This document shows positions 25,892-34,027 of a stretch of DNA of 64,000 nt, in pieces. Under the pieces are notes generated by a model, which was not told the DNA's origin, searched no databases, and was given only the letters and a program-made list of their open reading frames with translations. The position numbers and the translations under genes are program-made. The stretch covers positions 186,001 through 250,000 of the forward strand of contig NZ_JAAKDW010000001.1 in NCBI RefSeq assembly GCF_011038845.1. The letters are read 5' to 3'. The stretch's first letter is position 1. Each line of letters starts with the position of its first letter. Source of the DNA: Enterococcus sp. ZJ1622. GTDB taxonomy: Bacteria; Bacillota; Bacilli; Lactobacillales; Enterococcaceae.

Positions 25892-26974
25892 TTGGAGAAA
25901 AAAGAAGAGCAGCTGCTCATTGATTTGACAACGGCTAGAGGTGTGCCCGGAAACGAAGAAGAAGTGAGAAATGTTTTCAAAGATTATGCGAAGTCATTCG
26001 CAGACGATATTTTCTTTGATGGTTTGGGGAGTGTGATTGCCAAACATGGTGCTGGTGGCGGACCAAAAGTCTTTATTTCTGGCCACATGGATGAAGTAGG
26101 ATTTATGGTTACGAAGATCACAGAAAAAGGATTTCTGGAATTCCAGACATTAGGCGGCTGGTGGGGCCAAGTCATGCTGGCGCAGCAAGTGGAGATCAAA
26201 ACACAAGATGGGAAGATCATCCACGGAGTCATCGGTTCAAAACCGCCTCACGTATTGACTCCTGAAGTCCGCAACAAACCATACGCGATCAAAGACATGT
26301 TTATTGATATCGGCGCATCAAGCGATCAGGAAGCAAAAGAATGGGGCATCCGTCCAGGAGATATGGTCACTCCATACATCGAATATAAGCGAATGAACGG
26401 CAGCAAATTCCTGCTTGCTAAAGCATGGGACAATCGAATCGGTACTGCGGTCTCCTTGAGAGTGCTTGAAAATCTGTCGAAGGAAGAACATCCGAATGTA
26501 TTATTTGCCGGAAGTGATGTTCAGGAGGAAGTCGGTCTGCGTGGCGCGCGTACAAGTACGCATCTGGTCAATCCAGACATTGCTTTTGCATTGGATACAG
26601 GAACTGCTGGGGATACGCCAGGGATGACCCCTAAAGAAGCAGATTCAGTATTAGGGAAAGGGCCGCAGATCCTGATTTTTGACGCATCGATGATCCCTCA
26701 TAAAAAATTGTTGAATTTTGTCATCAATGTCGCTGAAGAATTGGAGATTCCTTTCCAATATACCGTCATTACAGGCGGAGGGACAGATGCAGGACAAATG
26801 CATCTGACAAGAGATGGTGTACCTTCTGTCGCAATCACTGTTCCAGTCCGTTATCTGCATTCGCACACATCGATCATCCATGAAGATGATTATTTGAACA
26901 CGGTGAAGCTAGTGACTGAATTGGTGAAACGTCTTGACAGTGAAACAGTAGAAAAAATCCGGAGTTATGAATGA
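25892..26974 (+). CDS. pepA: M42-family aminopeptidase (glutamyl aminopeptidase PepA type)
   Basis: The 360-aa two-metal aminopeptidase forms large tetrahedral complexes in this family. Metal and catalytic motifs are visible: [46 protein letters not shown] and the final [11 protein letters not shown]. It starts with TTG at 25892, seven bases after GAGGG. Lactococcal PepA, which releases N-terminal Glu/Asp, is a close length match; substrate specificity is inferred. It overlaps the DUF975 gene. Confidence 0.92.
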   Translation: MEKKEEQLLIDLTTARGVPGNEEEVRNVFKDYAKSFADDIFFDGLGSVIAKHGAGGGPKVFISGHMDEVGFMVTKITEKGFLEFQTLGGWWGQVMLAQQVEIKTQDGKIIHGVIGSKPPHVLTPEVRNKPYAIKDMFIDIGASSDQEAKEWGIRPGDMVTPYIEYKRMNGSKFLLAKAWDNRIGTAVSLRVLENLSKEEHPNVLFAGSDVQEEVGLRGARTSTHLVNPDIAFALDTGTAGDTPGMTPKEADSVLGKGPQILIFDASMIPHKKLLNFVINVAEELEIPFQYTVITGGGTDAGQMHLTRDGVPSVAITVPVRYLHSHTSIIHEDDYLNTVKLVTELVKRLDSETVEKIRSYE

Positions 26975-27777
26975 TGGAGAATCGAGTGACTATTTCAGAT
27001 TATCGTAAAAAAGCACGTGCTTCTTTGGAACATCAATGGGGAATGAATGCTTGGCTGGTCTTCCTTTCAATGCTAGTCGTTGGTGCGATCCAGTCAGTTT
27101 TCGATGGGGTGAGTCCTTTTTCGAGTGAGAGCAGTCAAGGGTCTATCTTAGCGTTTTTAGTGGAGCATTTGCTGCTGTTTGCTTTTACTTATGCATTGTT
27201 TTACATTGCATTGGTCGTGGTACGAGGCGGGAAAGCCCAGACTGGACAGTTACTGGCAGTTTTCCAACAAAAATATTTTGGATCGATACTTGTGATCAAT
27301 CTGATCAGTACCTTCGTTACGTGGGCGATCAATTCGCTGATTCTACTGCCGATCTTTTTCATCGGCGGGATAAATACTTATACTCAGTTGCTTTTCAACT
27401 CGAATATGATTCCCGCGAATATAGCAGATTCAGAAGTACTGAACATCGGTTTTGTGTTGCTGATGCTAGCTGTAGCCTTTTTATCATTGCTGATTACGAG
27501 TATCGTTGGTGGCTTGTTCCAGTTTGCTGCATGGACAAAATTCGACTATCCTGACCTATCTGTCTTTCAATGTCTGAAGTACGCATGGTTTTTATTGAAA
27601 GGACGTATCGGTATCTATATCCTGTTGCAGCTGTCATTCATCGGCTGGTATCTGCTGGGAATGCTTGCATTGTTCATCGGTTTGTTATGGGTCATTGCCT
27701 ATGTCAATGTAACGATCGCTGGTTTTTATGATCAGGCGCGGATCGAAAAGGGCAGTCCATACGAGTATTTTTCTTAG
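26974..27777 (+). CDS. DUF975-family membrane protein
   Basis: This 267-aa integral membrane protein has about six hydrophobic helices and begins ISDYRKKARASLEHQWGMNAW, the conserved N-terminal amphipathic region of DUF975 proteins. ATG occurs at 26971 and 26974, both overlapping the peptidase stop codon, so coupling with pepA is likely. Function is unknown; the family is widespread in Firmicutes. Confidence 0.82.
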   Translation: MENRVTISDYRKKARASLEHQWGMNAWLVFLSMLVVGAIQSVFDGVSPFSSESSQGSILAFLVEHLLLFAFTYALFYIALVVVRGGKAQTGQLLAVFQQKYFGSILVINLISTFVTWAINSLILLPIFFIGGINTYTQLLFNSNMIPANIADSEVLNIGFVLLMLAVAFLSLLITSIVGGLFQFAAWTKFDYPDLSVFQCLKYAWFLLKGRIGIYILLQLSFIGWYLLGMLALFIGLLWVIAYVNVTIAGFYDQARIEKGSPYEYFS

Positions 27778-27846
27778 ATTGTAAGCAGTTAACCCATTGG
27801 AATCCCAGAAGATGTGGTAGGATAGATTGTTGAGGAGGAATGGAAC

Positions 27847-28587
27847 ATGAAATTAACTGTTTTAGGCTGCTTAGGCGCATATCCTTACAAGCAACAAGGA
27901 ACAACTAGTTATTTATTGCAGTCTGATGATTTCAATTTATTGATCGATGCAGGAAGTGCGACATTAGTCAAACTGCAGGAACATCTTGACCCGTTAGCGC
28001 TAGACGCAGTGATCTTGAGTCATTATCACCATGATCACATTGCAGATTTGGGTGTCCTTCAATACTATTGGCAATTGCATCCGGAAAAAGATCCAGAGGC
28101 CGTGCTGCCGATTTATGGGCACACGAGAGATGAGTTTCATTTTAGTGAATTGACGATACCTGGTGTATCAGAAGGCCACGGCTATTTTGAAGCGGAAGAA
28201 TTGAAGATCGGCCCTTTTCTGATTACATTCATGGAAACGATCCATCCTGTGGTATGCTACGCGATGCGTATCGTGGAAGAGTCAACAGGGAAAGTACTGG
28301 TGTTTACTGGAGATTCAGGTTATCTGGAAAGCTTTGCTTCTTTTGCAAAAGAGGCGGACTTGTTTTTGGCAGACACCTATCTATTTGAAGGGAATGAACG
28401 GCATCGTGCACATTTTACTTCGAAAGAATCGGGCGAATTGGCAAAAGCTGCCAATGTCAAACAGCTTGTGTTGACCCATCTCCCTCAGTTTGGAGATTTA
28501 GAGCAGTTGAAAGAAGAAGCGCAAAGAGCAGCAGGAGCGGATATCCAAGTAGCACTTGCTGCCGTTGACAAAGTGTTTGAAATCTAG
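27847..28587 (+). CDS. Metallo-beta-lactamase-fold hydrolase (YhfI-like)
   Basis: The 246-aa protein has the MBL zinc motif SHYHHDHIADL (near residues 58-68), later His/Asp ligands in HPVVCYAMR and FTGDSGY, and VLTHLP near the end. It resembles RNase Z-like and YhfI-type hydrolases but lacks clear tRNA exosite features, so the substrate is unknown. GAGGAGGAATGGAAC precedes the ATG. lplA follows at 10 bp. Confidence 0.87.
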   Translation: MKLTVLGCLGAYPYKQQGTTSYLLQSDDFNLLIDAGSATLVKLQEHLDPLALDAVILSHYHHDHIADLGVLQYYWQLHPEKDPEAVLPIYGHTRDEFHFSELTIPGVSEGHGYFEAEELKIGPFLITFMETIHPVVCYAMRIVEESTGKVLVFTGDSGYLESFASFAKEADLFLADTYLFEGNERHRAHFTSKESGELAKAANVKQLVLTHLPQFGDLEQLKEEAQRAAGADIQVALAAVDKVFEI

Positions 28588-28597
28588 GAGGAATACG

Positions 28598-29602
28598 ATG
28601 ATTTTTGTACCGAATGAAAACCATGATCCAAGAATAAACTTGGCAATCGAACAATATTTGCTGCAAGAAATGCCTTTAGATGAACCAATCCTGCTTTTTT
28701 ACATCAACGAACCATCGATCATCATCGGCAGAAACCAAAACACGATCGAAGAGATCAACCGTGACTATGTAGAAGAACATGGGATCCACGTTGTCCGTCG
28801 GTTAAGTGGTGGTGGTGCGGTGTACCACGACCTCGGCAACTTGAATTTCAGCTTTATCATGCCGGATGACGGTGATTCGTTCCGAGATTTTGCTAAAGTA
28901 ACGAAACCGATCATCCAAGCATTACATGAGCTTGGCGTATCTGGTGCAGAGTTAAAAGGACGTAATGACTTGGTGATCGATGGGATGAAATTTTCTGGTA
29001 ACGCGATGTACGCGACAAATGGCCGGATGTTCGCTCACGGAACGATCATGTTTGATTCAGATATCGATGAAGTAGTTCATGCGTTGAAAGTGAAAAAAGA
29101 TAAAATCGAATCAAAAGGGATCAAATCGATCCGTTCACGTGTGACGAACATCAAGCCTTTTCTTCCTGAAGACAAGCAAGACATGACAACAGAAGAGTTT
29201 CGTCAAGATATTCTGTTGAAGATCTTTGGTGTGGAAACAGTTGATCAAGTAAAAACCTATGAATTGACAGAAAAAGACTGGGTAAAAATCAACGAGATCT
29301 CTGCTAATTATTACAGAAACTGGGAGTGGAACTACGGAAAGTCCCCTGATTTCAATTTTTCTCGCCAAAAACGTTTCCCTATCGGCTCGATCGAAGTCCA
29401 TTTGAATGTATCAGAAGGTTTGATCGATGATGTCAAGATTTTCGGTGATTTCTTCGGATTAGGGAATATCTCAGACGTAGAACAGGCATTGATCGGCCAG
29501 AAATATGAGAAAGCTGCATTAGAACAAGCAGTAGAGAAAATCGATATCAAAAAATATTTTGGTGTGATCGAGCCGTCAGATCTGCTATCTTTGTTATATT
29601 GA
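28598..29602 (+). CDS. lplA: Lipoate--protein ligase
   Basis: LplA attaches free lipoate to the E2 subunits of dehydrogenase complexes or to GcvH. The 334-aa protein has IIIGRNQNTIEEIN, the RRLSGGGAVYHDLGNLNFSF lipoate-binding motif and the KFSGNAMY segment, plus a C-terminal accessory domain. ATG 28598 follows AGGAGGAATACG. An open reading frame upstream to 28556 overlaps the MBL gene and has no start signal. A strong terminator follows. Confidence 0.95.
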   Translation: MIFVPNENHDPRINLAIEQYLLQEMPLDEPILLFYINEPSIIIGRNQNTIEEINRDYVEEHGIHVVRRLSGGGAVYHDLGNLNFSFIMPDDGDSFRDFAKVTKPIIQALHELGVSGAELKGRNDLVIDGMKFSGNAMYATNGRMFAHGTIMFDSDIDEVVHALKVKKDKIESKGIKSIRSRVTNIKPFLPEDKQDMTTEEFRQDILLKIFGVETVDQVKTYELTEKDWVKINEISANYYRNWEWNYGKSPDFNFSRQKRFPIGSIEVHLNVSEGLIDDVKIFGDFFGLGNISDVEQALIGQKYEKAALEQAVEKIDIKKYFGVIEPSDLLSLLY

Positions 29603-29603
29603 T

Positions 29604-29700
29604 AACAAGAAGGTCGTGACAGCGATGTTTTGACCTAGGTATTACAGAAGAACAACGGAAAATAGCTCCTCATATTTTTCGCCTGAGCGGACTTAGTGCC
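29604..29700 (+). repeat. Diverged copy of the intergenic hairpin repeat
   Basis: It begins GAAGGTCGTGACAG and contains GTATTACAG and AAAATAGCTCCTCATATTTTT, which resembles AAAATAGCTCTCCTTATTT in the copy at 13489. The gene-free stretch 29603-29892 otherwise holds only the terminator at 29732. Confidence 0.4.
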
Positions 29701-29731
29701 GCAGATGCAAGCTTTTGAACATCATTTCATC

Positions 29732-29770
29732 AAAAAAGGTTGTGACAAGATTTTGTCACAACCTTTTTTT
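29732..29770. terminator. Bidirectional terminator with GGTTGTGACAA stem
   Basis: Seventeen-base perfect arms at 29732-29748 and 29753-29769 enclose GATT. The A-run on one side and T-run on the other let it serve lplA and the convergent sensor gene. Confidence 0.93.
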
Positions 29771-29892
29771 GTGTGGATGGATCAAACCGACTAATCGATT
29801 TTTGAATAGTTACGTGACAGCTGGATCGTTATCCGATCGAATAGCTGATCTTTTTCCTGATTCAGTGTCCCAGCATACTTTTCTGCTACATC

Positions 29893-31638
29893 TTAAATCA
29901 TCATTAGATCATATTGTTCCTGATCATCCAATTCTTCCGTGATCCCCCGAGTAAAAATATTGCTGTCATAATGAGCACTATGTTCACATTGGATCCACAG
30001 CTCCTCTTCTTTTTCGTGCATCGACAAGTAGATCTTTCGTTGCAAGGGATTCTCGATCGCATGTGTTTCTCTGAATGAATGTTCCAGTACATGGATCAGT
30101 AACTGTGCCAGATCATCATCTTTGACGTGGAGATGTTGCGGAAGATCCGCACAAAATTCTACTTGGATGTTTCGCTTAGCTGCGATTTCTCGATAGCGGG
30201 CCAAAATAAGATTTGTTAATTGATGACCAGAAATCGACGAGATCACTTCGAATTTTTGGGCGCCATCCAGCATTTTATGAAGATAATTCTGGGCTTCCGA
30301 ATGATTGTTTTCATACATGAGCATTTCTAAATTTTCCATATCATGGATGAAATCAAGTCTTAATGTACTGATTTCTTGGATATGCTGGCGGAGCTGTTCG
30401 TAATGCTGTTCTAGCAGATCGGTTTTGATCTGTAAAAAATCAACTTGTTTCTGATGGTGATCGGAATTCATGATGTAATCGATGATATTATAACCGATGA
30501 TCACGATCAGGATAATGATATAAAGAATGGTCGACCAGTTGATCGTTGTTTGATAAATACCAAGAGCAGACTGGATATAGATTAGACAATGGATGATCGC
30601 AATCAAGACGATCCATGGTGTACAGGCAACGAAAAAACGGTTATCTTTATACGCTTCACCGATACAGGCAAGGGAAGTGACCAGTGTACTGATGACACTA
30701 GTGATATTTGCAATCGGCATCAGTTCTGGAAGTTCATTTGGTGTCACTGCAGCGTAAACAAGTATACCAATAAAAACGGAAATCTGGACGAAGCAGAAGA
30801 GTCCGTACCACTTTTTGTAATAAATCATTTTAGAAAAGTAATAAGTAATGATAAAGACCGACGTCAGGATGATAAAGACATGTGATAAGAATGAATGAAC
30901 GATCGGTTCGAACAATACTCCGCTTAAAATATCTTCCGAAACGGATTCAAGCCCCAGCGTTAAAGCAAAGCAGCTCAAGATAATCAAAGAATAGTCAAGT
31001 TTTTTTTGACTATACATAACGTAAATCGTATAGACTAGTATACCGATAGCTAGAAAAACGGCGATGACCATTGTAAGGACTTGTGGAACAGACTGAGAAA
31101 AAATAAAGCTGATCATCGGACCAGTCGTCCCGATGTAGACTTTTGGCGGTATACCGGAATAGTTTTCATAAGGCGATGATACCGTGATTTTCAGTTTTTT
31201 GCCGATATAGTTCGCAGGCAAATCAATGACCGCTAACGAGAGACCGGGATTCGTTTCTTTTTGCGTGTCTTTTCGCTGATATAAAAGAGTATCGCCTAAA
31301 GTGACAGTCAGCCATTGATGATTGCCTTTAATCAGGAGATTCGCCTCATCCAGATCCTTTTTCAATGTTGTTTCCATCACGAAAGTCTCATTTTTTCCGA
31401 CCGTCGGGATATAGCTGATATATTTACTGTCAAACTTGAAATCAGGCTCGTCATAGGAGTAAAAAGCCCATGAATGCTTGAGTTCTTTCATTTGATTACT
31501 GTCTGCAGGTGAGAAGATAAAATAAAAGAAGTAAACGATGCCTGTTAAAAATAACAGTGATAATATAATGATAGAACTCCACTTCATTTTTATGGATAAC
31601 GCTTCTTTTTTATTATGTATGTTATTAAAAAAAGACAT
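29893..31638 (-). CDS. 7TM sensor protein with degenerate histidine-kinase domain
   Basis: The 581-aa protein has a first helix (about 20-42), an extracytoplasmic beta-rich region (50-180), seven or so membrane helices (about 187-395) and a cytoplasmic part with a coiled coil. That part resembles AgrC/LytS-type kinases: a possible phospho-acceptor in LDFIHDMENLEMLM (His432) and an ISGHQLTNLILARYREIAAKRN segment. The N-box position reads LLIHVLEHSFRE and lacks its Asn, and the protein stops after NIFTRGITEELDD without G-box glycines. ATP binding is therefore doubtful. Minus-strand TTGACG-17-TACTCT (31699-31671) is a plausible promoter; AAAGGA precedes ATG. No response regulator is nearby. Confidence 0.75.
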   Translation of the reverse strand: MSFFNNIHNKKEALSIKMKWSSIIILSLLFLTGIVYFFYFIFSPADSNQMKELKHSWAFYSYDEPDFKFDSKYISYIPTVGKNETFVMETTLKKDLDEANLLIKGNHQWLTVTLGDTLLYQRKDTQKETNPGLSLAVIDLPANYIGKKLKITVSSPYENYSGIPPKVYIGTTGPMISFIFSQSVPQVLTMVIAVFLAIGILVYTIYVMYSQKKLDYSLIILSCFALTLGLESVSEDILSGVLFEPIVHSFLSHVFIILTSVFIITYYFSKMIYYKKWYGLFCFVQISVFIGILVYAAVTPNELPELMPIANITSVISTLVTSLACIGEAYKDNRFFVACTPWIVLIAIIHCLIYIQSALGIYQTTINWSTILYIIILIVIIGYNIIDYIMNSDHHQKQVDFLQIKTDLLEQHYEQLRQHIQEISTLRLDFIHDMENLEMLMYENNHSEAQNYLHKMLDGAQKFEVISSISGHQLTNLILARYREIAAKRNIQVEFCADLPQHLHVKDDDLAQLLIHVLEHSFRETHAIENPLQRKIYLSMHEKEEELWIQCEHSAHYDSNIFTRGITEELDDQEQYDLMMI

Positions 31639-31786
31639 ATTATAGTATCCTTTCTAAATCGATTGGTTTTAGAGTAAACTTTTTTATTTCTTTCGTCAAT
31701 TATTTATAAAAAAAGATTAATGAATAATGAGTTTTTAGACACAATCCTTTTTAAATAATAATTTATTCGTTTTTTTGTGTTTAAAT

Positions 31787-31815
31787 TTGAAAAAAATAAT
31801 TCGTTATTATATTAT
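31787..31815 (+). promoter_or_regulatory. Promoter of the signal-peptidase-like gene
   Basis: TTGAAA (31787-31792), 17-bp spacer, TATTAT (31810-31815), in a very AT-rich divergent region (31639-31841) that also holds the promoter of the sensor gene. Confidence 0.55.
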
Positions 31816-31850
31816 TAGGTAAAATATAAAGAGAACAGGAGGTGAAACCG

Positions 31851-32369
31851 GTGCCTACTTACAAAAAAATAACTTTTAATAGTTCGATTGCTTTGATCGT
31901 GTTTTTGAGCCTGACGCTACTAGTCGTTTTGCTCCCGCGTTTGTTTGGTCTGACACCATACATTATTGAGGATAAAGGAATGAGTCCATATTATGCACAG
32001 GGAAGTATGATTTATGTACGTCCGAAAAGTGCCGATGAGATCTTGGTCGGAGATGTCATTACATACTATGAAAATTCAGGGAAGAAAGTGACGACACGGC
32101 GCGTGACCGCAGTGGATAAAAATCAAAAAACTTTCTACACTAAAGCAGATGTAGATAACTATGCAGAGCCAGGGATCGTGAGAAAAAGAAATATCATCGG
32201 GAAACCGATTTTCCAGATTCCGTATATCGGACTGATTTTATCAAGGACGGCTTTTGTCTGGATCCGATGGCTGTTCTTAGTGATCGCTTTTTGTCTCACC
32301 GCAATCACTGCATGGAACACCTTTGAAGAATTCAAGAAAAGGAAAAAAGGGACACGAAGATTTTTGTAA
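31851..32369 (+). CDS. Signal-peptidase-I-like protein lacking catalytic residues
   Basis: The 172-aa protein follows the S26B (SipW/ER-type) signal peptidase plan: N-terminal helix (about 11-33), the substrate-binding region, and a C-terminal helix (about 137-157). Where active enzymes have S-x-S-M-x-P it reads DKGMSP, so Gly43 takes the serine position. Where S26B enzymes have T-H-R-V it reads TTRRV, so Arg83 replaces the general-base His. D100 is kept in YTKADVD. It is probably not a conventional peptidase. GTG 31851 lies eight bases after AGGAGG; the GTG at 31842 overlaps that site. It is divergent from the degenerate sensor. Confidence 0.75.
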   Translation: MPTYKKITFNSSIALIVFLSLTLLVVLLPRLFGLTPYIIEDKGMSPYYAQGSMIYVRPKSADEILVGDVITYYENSGKKVTTRRVTAVDKNQKTFYTKADVDNYAEPGIVRKRNIIGKPIFQIPYIGLILSRTAFVWIRWLFLVIAFCLTAITAWNTFEEFKKRKKGTRRFL

Positions 32370-32386
32370 ACGTCTCTTGCTTGGTC

Positions 32387-32415
32387 TTGTAGATTCTTTC
32401 AGTTCTCCGTATAAT
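32387..32415 (+). promoter_or_regulatory. Promoter of the O-methyltransferase gene
   Basis: TTGTAG (32387-32392), 17 bp, TATAAT (32410-32415), about 20 bp before the ATG at 32438. Confidence 0.6.
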
Positions 32416-32437
32416 GTGAGAGAAGAGGAGGAGAAGC

Positions 32438-33121
32438 ATGCGTAACGAAATGATGCATCGTCCCGTCGTAAAAGAAGAATTATTAGCGTTTATGCGGACA
32501 CAGCAAAAAAAACTGCCAGGTGAATTAGGAAAATTGGAGGAAGAAGCACACGAGGCCGGCGTCCCGGTCATTCCTCATGAAACTGTAGTTTTTTTGAAGT
32601 TTTTTCTAGGACAGCAAAAACCGAAACAAATTTTAGAAATCGGTGCAGCCATCGGTTTTTCCTCAAGTGTGATGGCAACGACCATCGAAGAAGCTGGGCA
32701 TGTCACGACCATCGATCGTTTTGATGTGATGATCGAAAAAGCGAAAAAGACCTATGAACGCCTTGGGTTGACAGAAAAAGTCACGCTACTTGAAGGGCAA
32801 GCTGCAGATATCTTGCCCACATTGACTGGTCCATATGATTTTATTTTCATGGATAGTGCGAAATCAAAATATATTGAATTTCTGCCAGAGTGTCTGCGTT
32901 TGTTGAGAAAAGGCGGCGTACTCATGGTAGATGATATTTTCCAGGGAGGAACGATCCTGCTGCCAGACGAAGAGATCCCTCGTGGAAAGCGGGCGATCCA
33001 TCGCAAATTGAATGAATTTCTTCAAGTAGTCATGGCACATCCTGATTTGACTTCAACGATCCTTCCATTAGGAGATGGCGTGATCATGATGACCAAAGAA
33101 GTAGATCAGATCAAGCTTTGA
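32438..33121 (+). CDS. trmR: O-methyltransferase, TrmR (YrrM)-like
   Basis: This 227-aa class I SAM enzyme has the motif ILEIGAAIGFSSSVMA (near residue 67), TTIDRFDVMIEKAKKTYERLG and the acidic FIFMDSAKSKY, all typical of the caffeoyl-CoA/COMT-like family 3. B. subtilis YrrM/TrmR methylates hydroxyuridine-34 of tRNA and is similar in length and N-terminus (LEEEAHEAGVPVIPHET). Assignment to tRNA modification is by family, not by context. GAGGAGGAGAAGC precedes the ATG. No terminator is evident in the 197-bp gap that follows. Confidence 0.82.
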   Translation: MRNEMMHRPVVKEELLAFMRTQQKKLPGELGKLEEEAHEAGVPVIPHETVVFLKFFLGQQKPKQILEIGAAIGFSSSVMATTIEEAGHVTTIDRFDVMIEKAKKTYERLGLTEKVTLLEGQAADILPTLTGPYDFIFMDSAKSKYIEFLPECLRLLRKGGVLMVDDIFQGGTILLPDEEIPRGKRAIHRKLNEFLQVVMAHPDLTSTILPLGDGVIMMTKEVDQIKL

Positions 33122-33267
33122 TCCTATTCGCGCGAGAGGGTCCAAAAACAGAGAGGATCTCCAATAGACGATAAAAGAAGTGAGTGGACGAATAAGGGCT
33201 TCAGTCGATTCTAAGCGAGATAGCGTATCTAAATTTCAGTATTTGTCATTTAAATAACTATTTCGTA

Positions 33268-33296
33268 TTGACAGAAGCCATTTGTTTCACTATAAT
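33268..33296 (+). promoter_or_regulatory. Consensus promoter of tRNA-Arg
   Basis: TTGACA (33268-33273), exactly 17 bp, TATAAT (33291-33296): a perfect sigma-70 promoter, 23 bp before the mature tRNA. Confidence 0.9.
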
Positions 33297-33318
33297 TATT
33301 GATGTTCCGCTAGTTCTT

Positions 33319-33392
33319 GTCATAGTAGCTCAGCTGGATAGAGCATCCGCCTTCTAAGCGGACGGTCGGGGGTTCGAATCCCTCCTGTGACG
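33319..33392 (+). tRNA. tRNA-Arg (anticodon UCU)
   Basis: Seventy-four bases fold as a cloverleaf: acceptor GTCATAG/CTGTGAC, D-arm GCTC/GAGC, anticodon arm TCCGC-CTTCTAA-GCGGA with anticodon TCT, and a T-loop TTCGAAT closed by a G/C-rich stem. It reads AGA. CCA is not encoded. It is a single tRNA gene with its own promoter and terminator; no integrase is beside it. Confidence 0.96.
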
Positions 33393-33400
33393 TAAGCAAA

Positions 33401-33432
33401 CCTCTAGAATTATATTTCTAGAGGTTTTTTTT
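33401..33432 (+). terminator. Terminator of the tRNA-Arg gene
   Basis: CCTCTAGAA and TTCTAGAGG pair around TTATATT or similar, followed by eight T. Confidence 0.92.
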
Positions 33433-33545
33433 GCATGATCGATTGCCTAAAAATGTTGAAACAAGACAAATGATTAATCGGAGAGAATGTTTTATAATAA
33501 AAAAATCAAAGCTGTCTATGAATGGCTTTGGTGAAGGAGGAAAAA

Positions 33546-33905
33546 ATGACATTACTTTCAAAAGTGCTGATTACGTTAGTGGCCATCGAGTTTTTATATA
33601 TCATGTATATCGAAACCTTTGCGACTACTTCAAAAACGACGAGTCGCGTCTTTAAGATGGAAAAAGAGGAGCTTGCACGTGATTCTGTCCAGACATTATT
33701 TAAAAATCAAGGAATATACAATGGATTGATTGGTCTCGGCCTATTATATGGAGCGTATCTTTCTTCTGCACCTAAGGAAATAACTGGTATGCTGCTGGTA
33801 TATATTTTACTCGTTGCACTATACGGAAGTTTTACTAGCGATCGGATGATTATCGTCAAACAAGGAGGCATCGCTTTACTTGCAGGGATCTCGCTCTTTT
33901 TCTAA
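33546..33905 (+). CDS. DUF1304-family membrane protein
   Basis: The 119-aa product has four hydrophobic helices and the DUF1304 hallmarks VAIEFLYIMYIETFA at the N-terminus and LFKNQGIYNGLIGLGLLYG in the middle. ATG 33546 follows GAAGGAGGAAAAA; the frame opens eight codons earlier without a signal. Function is unknown. It is followed by a short ATGAAAAAA/TTTTTTCAT hairpin (33909-33932). Confidence 0.87.
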   Translation: MTLLSKVLITLVAIEFLYIMYIETFATTSKTTSRVFKMEKEELARDSVQTLFKNQGIYNGLIGLGLLYGAYLSSAPKEITGMLLVYILLVALYGSFTSDRMIIVKQGGIALLAGISLFF

Positions 33906-33908
33906 CAG

Positions 33909-33932
33909 ATGAAAAAATCAATGTTTTTTCAT
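33909..33932 (+). terminator. A/T hairpin after the DUF1304 gene
   Basis: ATGAAAAAA (33909-33917) pairs with TTTTTTCAT (33924-33932). The stem is AT-rich and no T-run follows beyond the arm, so termination may be weak. Confidence 0.4.
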
Positions 33933-34027
33933 GAAATCTCTGAAAGGTTTGTGAAAAATATTACTTTCGACACGGATATATGGTATGCTAGTACTTGTCG
34001 AATTTTTCACAAAAAGGAGTTAAAAGG

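Noticed and set aside
33319-33392. tRNA-Arg as an attachment site for an integrated element
   Set aside because: No integrase and no direct repeat of the tRNA 3' end were seen; the phage-like genes are 4 kb away behind core genes.
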